DNA of 64,000 nt, from NCBI RefSeq assembly GCF_001412535.1, contig NZ_CP011774.1, positions 3,308,993 to 3,372,992 on the forward strand, written 5' to 3'. The position numbers and the translations under genes are program-made. The DNA is from Limnohabitans sp. 63ED37-2 (GTDB lineage Bacteria > Pseudomonadota > Gammaproteobacteria > Burkholderiales > Burkholderiaceae_C). Under the pieces are notes generated by a model, which was not told the origin of the DNA, made no database searches, and was given only the letters and a program-made list of their open reading frames with translations. The first letter of the stretch is position 1, and each line of letters starts with the position of its first letter. Of the stretch, positions 61,468 through 64,000 are shown one piece after another.

Positions 61468-62665
61468 ACGAGATGCGGTAGATGGCACCCAATTGCTCGT
61501 CAGAAACGAGCAGGGCGCCATCGGGCATTTGCAGCATGTAAGTGGGGCGGCCCCAGAAGCTGTTGTCGCTGTCGTCTTTGAAACCGCTCATGAAAGAGGT
61601 GACCTGTGCGGCTTTGCCTTCGGAGTCGGTTTTGACCATGGCCACGTCAAAGCCGAATTTTTTAGTGCGATTCCAAGAGCCTTTGCGGGCCACGAACAGC
61701 GCATTTTTGTACTCGGCGGGGAACATGTTGCCGGTGTAGAAATGCACACCCATCACCGCAGCGTGGGGGCCCATGGTGGTCACGGGCAAGGTCACGCCAT
61801 CACAGGGCTTGTCTTTTTTGATGTCGCGATCGGCCACACCGTTGGCATGGCAATAGGGGAAGCCGAAGTTCAAGCCGGTTTTGGGCATGCGGTTGAGTTC
61901 GTCTTCTGGGCCGTCATCGCCCATCCAGTCACGGCCGTGGTCGCTGAACCACAGCTCTTTGGTCACGGGGTGCCAGTCAAAACCCACGGTGTTGCGCACG
62001 CCCTTAGCGACGACTTCCATGCCCGAGCCATCGGCGTTGTAGCGGCGAATTTGTGCGTATTCAGCACCGGGTTCGCAGATGTTGCAAGGTGCACCAAAAG
62101 GAACGTACAACTTGCCGTCAGGGCCAAAGCTCAGGTATTTCCAGTTGTGGTGTTGCAGGGGTGGCAGCTGGAAGGCGGCGGTCATGTCCACCGGCTGCGC
62201 GTTGGGGTTGGCTTCGATGCCGTCATAGCGCAGCACTTTGTCGATGCCCATGACGTACAAAGAGCCTTTGTGCATCGTGACGGCGGGTTGGTTGAGTTTG
62301 TCGACCAACACGCGGCTGGTGCGCTCTTTGCCGTTGTCGCTGATTTCATAAACACGGCCCAAGCCGCGTGTGCCCGCATAAATTTTGCCGCTCTCACCGC
62401 GGCTCATCGCGCGAATGCCTGGGGTACCGGTCGACCAAATCTCCACCTTGAAGCCTGGTGGCAGTTTGATTTTGTTCAGCGGAATGTCCGCTGCGGGAGT
62501 GACCGTCAGCTTGCCGGCCAGGGGGGCCAATGTGGAGTTGGCCATCTCGGCAGGCATGCCTTGCTTCCAGGCTGGAGGTGGCGCGGCGGGGGCGGCTGTT
62601 TGGGCCATGGTTTGCCCGATGCCGAGTGTCAAAACGGCGGCGCAGACTGCAATTTTCTTGAACAT
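61457..62665 (-). CDS. PQQ-dependent sugar dehydrogenase (glucose/sorbosone family)
   Basis: 402 residues from ATG 62665 (MFKKIAVCAA), preceded by AGGAG. Signal peptide MFKKIAVCAAVLTLGIGQTMA. Six-bladed beta propeller of the soluble PQQ glucose/sorbosone dehydrogenase kind: RVLVDKLNQPA, KELWFSDHGRDWMGDDGPEDELNRM and RKGSWNRTKKFGFDV. Oxidises sugars or alcohols in the periplasm with PQQ; electrons likely go to the adjacent cytochrome c. PQQ synthesis genes are not in the window. Confidence 0.88.
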   Translation of the reverse strand: MFKKIAVCAAVLTLGIGQTMAQTAAPAAPPPAWKQGMPAEMANSTLAPLAGKLTVTPAADIPLNKIKLPPGFKVEIWSTGTPGIRAMSRGESGKIYAGTRGLGRVYEISDNGKERTSRVLVDKLNQPAVTMHKGSLYVMGIDKVLRYDGIEANPNAQPVDMTAAFQLPPLQHHNWKYLSFGPDGKLYVPFGAPCNICEPGAEYAQIRRYNADGSGMEVVAKGVRNTVGFDWHPVTKELWFSDHGRDWMGDDGPEDELNRMPKTGLNFGFPYCHANGVADRDIKKDKPCDGVTLPVTTMGPHAAVMGVHFYTGNMFPAEYKNALFVARKGSWNRTKKFGFDVAMVKTDSEGKAAQVTSFMSGFKDDSDNSFWGRPTYMLQMPDGALLVSDEQLGAIYRISYAK

Positions 62666-62791
62666 CAAAAAGCTCCTGTGAGGGGTTAAGGACGAAACAA
62701 GCGGGAGCGTAGTCGGGCCAAATCCCTTTCAACACAGGGTAATTGCTGAGGACATTTCATTTGGCGTCGCGCAAATGACTCGCCAAGGTGC

Positions 62792-63499
62792 TCAAAAAGA
62801 AGCGGTGCGCAGCCCCTGTAAGTCGAGAATACGCAAGCCGCCGTATTCGACCCGAATCAAACGCCTGGCCTCCAGTACCCGCAGTGCCTCATTCACGCGC
62901 TGCCGCGACAGGCCCACCAAATACGCCAGCTCTTGTTGGGTGATGCGCAGCACTTCTCCGACCCCAGAAAACAGCACCGGGTTGAACAAAGTAGCCAGGT
63001 GGCGGGCCAGGCGCAATTCGGGGTTGGTCATGCGGTCGAGTTCGCGGGCTGCAATGAACTGTCCCAGCCGTTCGTTGAGCTGCTGCATGATGAAGCGGTT
63101 GAAGCCCAGCGAATGGTCGATCAGCCAGTGGAAGGTCTCGAGCGGCAGGCCTGCCACCACGCTGGGGCGCAGTGGCTGGATGTTGTAACGGTAGACCTCG
63201 CGCTTGAGTGCCGTGCCTTCGCCAAACCAGCCGCCGGGAGGCACGCCGGTGAAGGTGATGGTCTGGCCACTTTCGTTGTCGGTGCTCATTTTGAGCAGGC
63301 CTGAAACCACGCCAAACCAATAGGTCACGGGGCGACCCACGCGGCACACATAGTCGCCCACCTGAGGGTCGCTCACCACCAGCTGGGGCACGATTTCCTG
63401 GCGTTCGTGTGCTTGCAGCAGGTGCAACCAAGGAATCATCTCCAGCTCAGCTTCGGTGGGCGCACGCCGCCGTTGGTAAACACTTTTTTCTTTGGGCAT
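62792..63499 (-). CDS. Crp/Fnr-family transcriptional regulator
   Basis: 235 residues from ATG 63499 (MPKEKSVYQRRRAP). Cyclic-nucleotide-binding-like beta roll (VVSDPQVGDYVCRVGRPVTYWFGVVSGLLKM, given in pieces 60-90; FTGVPPGGWFGEGTAL), dimer helix and C-terminal winged HTH with LRITQQELAYLVGLSRQRVNEAL. No Fnr-type cysteine cluster is seen. It may sense an unknown ligand. Divergent from the acyl-CoA ligase with palindromes between. Confidence 0.9.
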   Translation of the reverse strand: MPKEKSVYQRRRAPTEAELEMIPWLHLLQAHERQEIVPQLVVSDPQVGDYVCRVGRPVTYWFGVVSGLLKMSTDNESGQTITFTGVPPGGWFGEGTALKREVYRYNIQPLRPSVVAGLPLETFHWLIDHSLGFNRFIMQQLNERLGQFIAARELDRMTNPELRLARHLATLFNPVLFSGVGEVLRITQQELAYLVGLSRQRVNEALRVLEARRLIRVEYGGLRILDLQGLRTASF

Positions 63500-63555
63500 G
63501 GCGGTTCTGCGCTTTGTCAGGGTGGGGTCAGTTGAGCTAAGGGTCTTCCCTGAAT

Positions 63556-63571
63556 TGTCGTCCAAACGACA
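63556..63571. promoter_or_regulatory. Palindromic operator candidate between Crp/Fnr gene and acyl-CoA ligase
   Basis: TGTCGT (63556-63561) and ACGACA (63566-63571) form a perfect 6-bp inverted repeat with a four-base centre. Crp/Fnr regulators bind inverted repeats of this size, and this one lies in the divergent promoter region of such a regulator. Confidence 0.5.
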
Positions 63572-63573
63572 GC

Positions 63574-63583
63574 TTGACGTCAA
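63574..63583. promoter_or_regulatory. TTGACGTCAA palindrome in the same intergenic region
   Basis: A perfect 10-bp palindrome, two bases after the first. It also offers TTGACG as a -35 element for the ligase gene. Either or both palindromes could be the regulator binding site. Confidence 0.4.
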
Positions 63584-63655
63584 ATGAGTGCCTACGATCC
63601 ACATCAGTTCAGTGAAATTGCAGTCAATCCATCGTTTTTGGAGACAGGTCAGGTC

Positions 63656-64000
63656 ATGCAAACAACGTTTCCCCGTTTAATGCTCAAGCACGCTGCCGAG
63701 CGCCCCTCGGCACCCGCATTGCGCGAAAAAGAATATGGCATTTGGCAGACCATCACTTGGTCTGATCTGGCCACTTTGGTTCAATCCGTGGCCTGTGGTT
63801 TGCACCAAGCGGGTTTGCAGCGCGGTGAGCACCTCATCGTGGTGGGCTCCAATCGCCCACGCCTGTACGCCACCATGTTGGCCGCACAGTCGCTGGGTGC
63901 GATTCCAGTGCCGCTGTACCAAGATGCCGCCGCCGCCGAATGCGTGTTTCCCATCACCAACGCCGAAGTGCGCTTTGCTGTGGTGGAGGACCAGGAACAG
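63656..64000 (+). CDS. AMP-binding acyl-CoA ligase, N-terminal fragment
   Basis: 115 residues are visible; the gene runs off the right edge. It starts MQTTFPRLMLKHAAERPSAP (ATG 63656), then GIWQTITWSDLATLVQSVACG and the family motif GAIPVPLYQDAAAAE. This is the typical start of long-chain fatty acid-CoA ligases, many of which neighbour branched-chain amino acid ABC transporters in Burkholderiales. It makes acyl-AMP then acyl-CoA. Divergent from the Crp/Fnr regulator. The nucleotide-binding motif lies beyond the window. Confidence 0.85.
   Translation, partial: MQTTFPRLMLKHAAERPSAPALREKEYGIWQTITWSDLATLVQSVACGLHQAGLQRGEHLIVVGSNRPRLYATMLAAQSLGAIPVPLYQDAAAAECVFPITNAEVRFAVVEDQEQ

Overview
The window is high-GC, densely packed bacterial DNA that reads as a chromosome segment of a betaproteobacterium, most likely family Comamonadaceae (Limnohabitans or Rhodoferax type). 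This rests on the gene families: a giant double-length UvrA, DUF4212-type small subunits of sodium/solute symporters, an ahcY-metF operon behind an S-adenosylhomocysteine riboswitch, and lptD-surA-rsmA in one overlapping run. The genus is inference; I see no rRNA or tRNA. About sixty genes are supported. Only the two end genes are cut by the window edges.

Layout. 1-2 kb: a cut VOC-fold gene, a HAD phosphatase and an AraC-type regulator. 2-10.3 kb: a leucine/isovalerate (liu) catabolic run with both methylcrotonoyl-CoA carboxylase subunits, methylglutaconyl-CoA hydratase and HMG-CoA lyase, interleaved with a VapBC toxin-antitoxin pair (with its own palindromic operator), a DinB-fold protein, a GhrA-type reductase, a YbaK-type deacylase and a DUF1289 protein. 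10.3-19.8 kb: a universal stress protein, a DsbA-fold isomerase, a symporter with its small subunit, a TPR/YggT-like pair, a second small subunit without a partner, a GMC oxidoreductase and an MHS transporter. 19.9-26.2 kb: the 2082-residue fused UvrA, whose linkers carry four fold-back repeats. 26.3-41.2 kb: an orphan TpsB transporter, a methyltransferase, a HAD phosphatase, the SAM cycle (ahcY-tlyA-metF), rsmE, amgK, lptD-surA-rsmA and a barnase/barstar pair. 41.3-50.6 kb: malic enzyme, MOSC protein, aminopeptidase P, murU, a Rieske oxygenase, phosphatidylserine decarboxylase and a NodIJ-type ABC exporter. 51-64 kb: an unknown HTH-like gene, a 3-hydroxyacyl-CoA dehydrogenase and a crotonase, a potassium channel, SrkA kinase, glucokinase, a glycine-rich lipoprotein, HtpG, an iron-type binding protein, a pseudouridine synthase, a PQQ sugar dehydrogenase with a diheme cytochrome, and a Crp/Fnr regulator divergent from an acyl-CoA ligase that runs off the end.

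Functional picture: a heterotroph that oxidises branched-chain amino acids and acyl-CoAs, takes up organic acids, recycles peptidoglycan sugars (amgK and murU, split about 10 kb apart) and oxidises sugars in the periplasm.

The most unusual signal is inside uvrA. Three hairpins share the same core of about 32 bp (two copies identical, the third inverted), yet each core is flanked by its own perfect inverted arms of 18-25 bp that are unrelated between copies. A REP-like pair sits in a fourth linker. All four preserve the reading frame. I do not recognise the shared-core, private-arm element as a described family.
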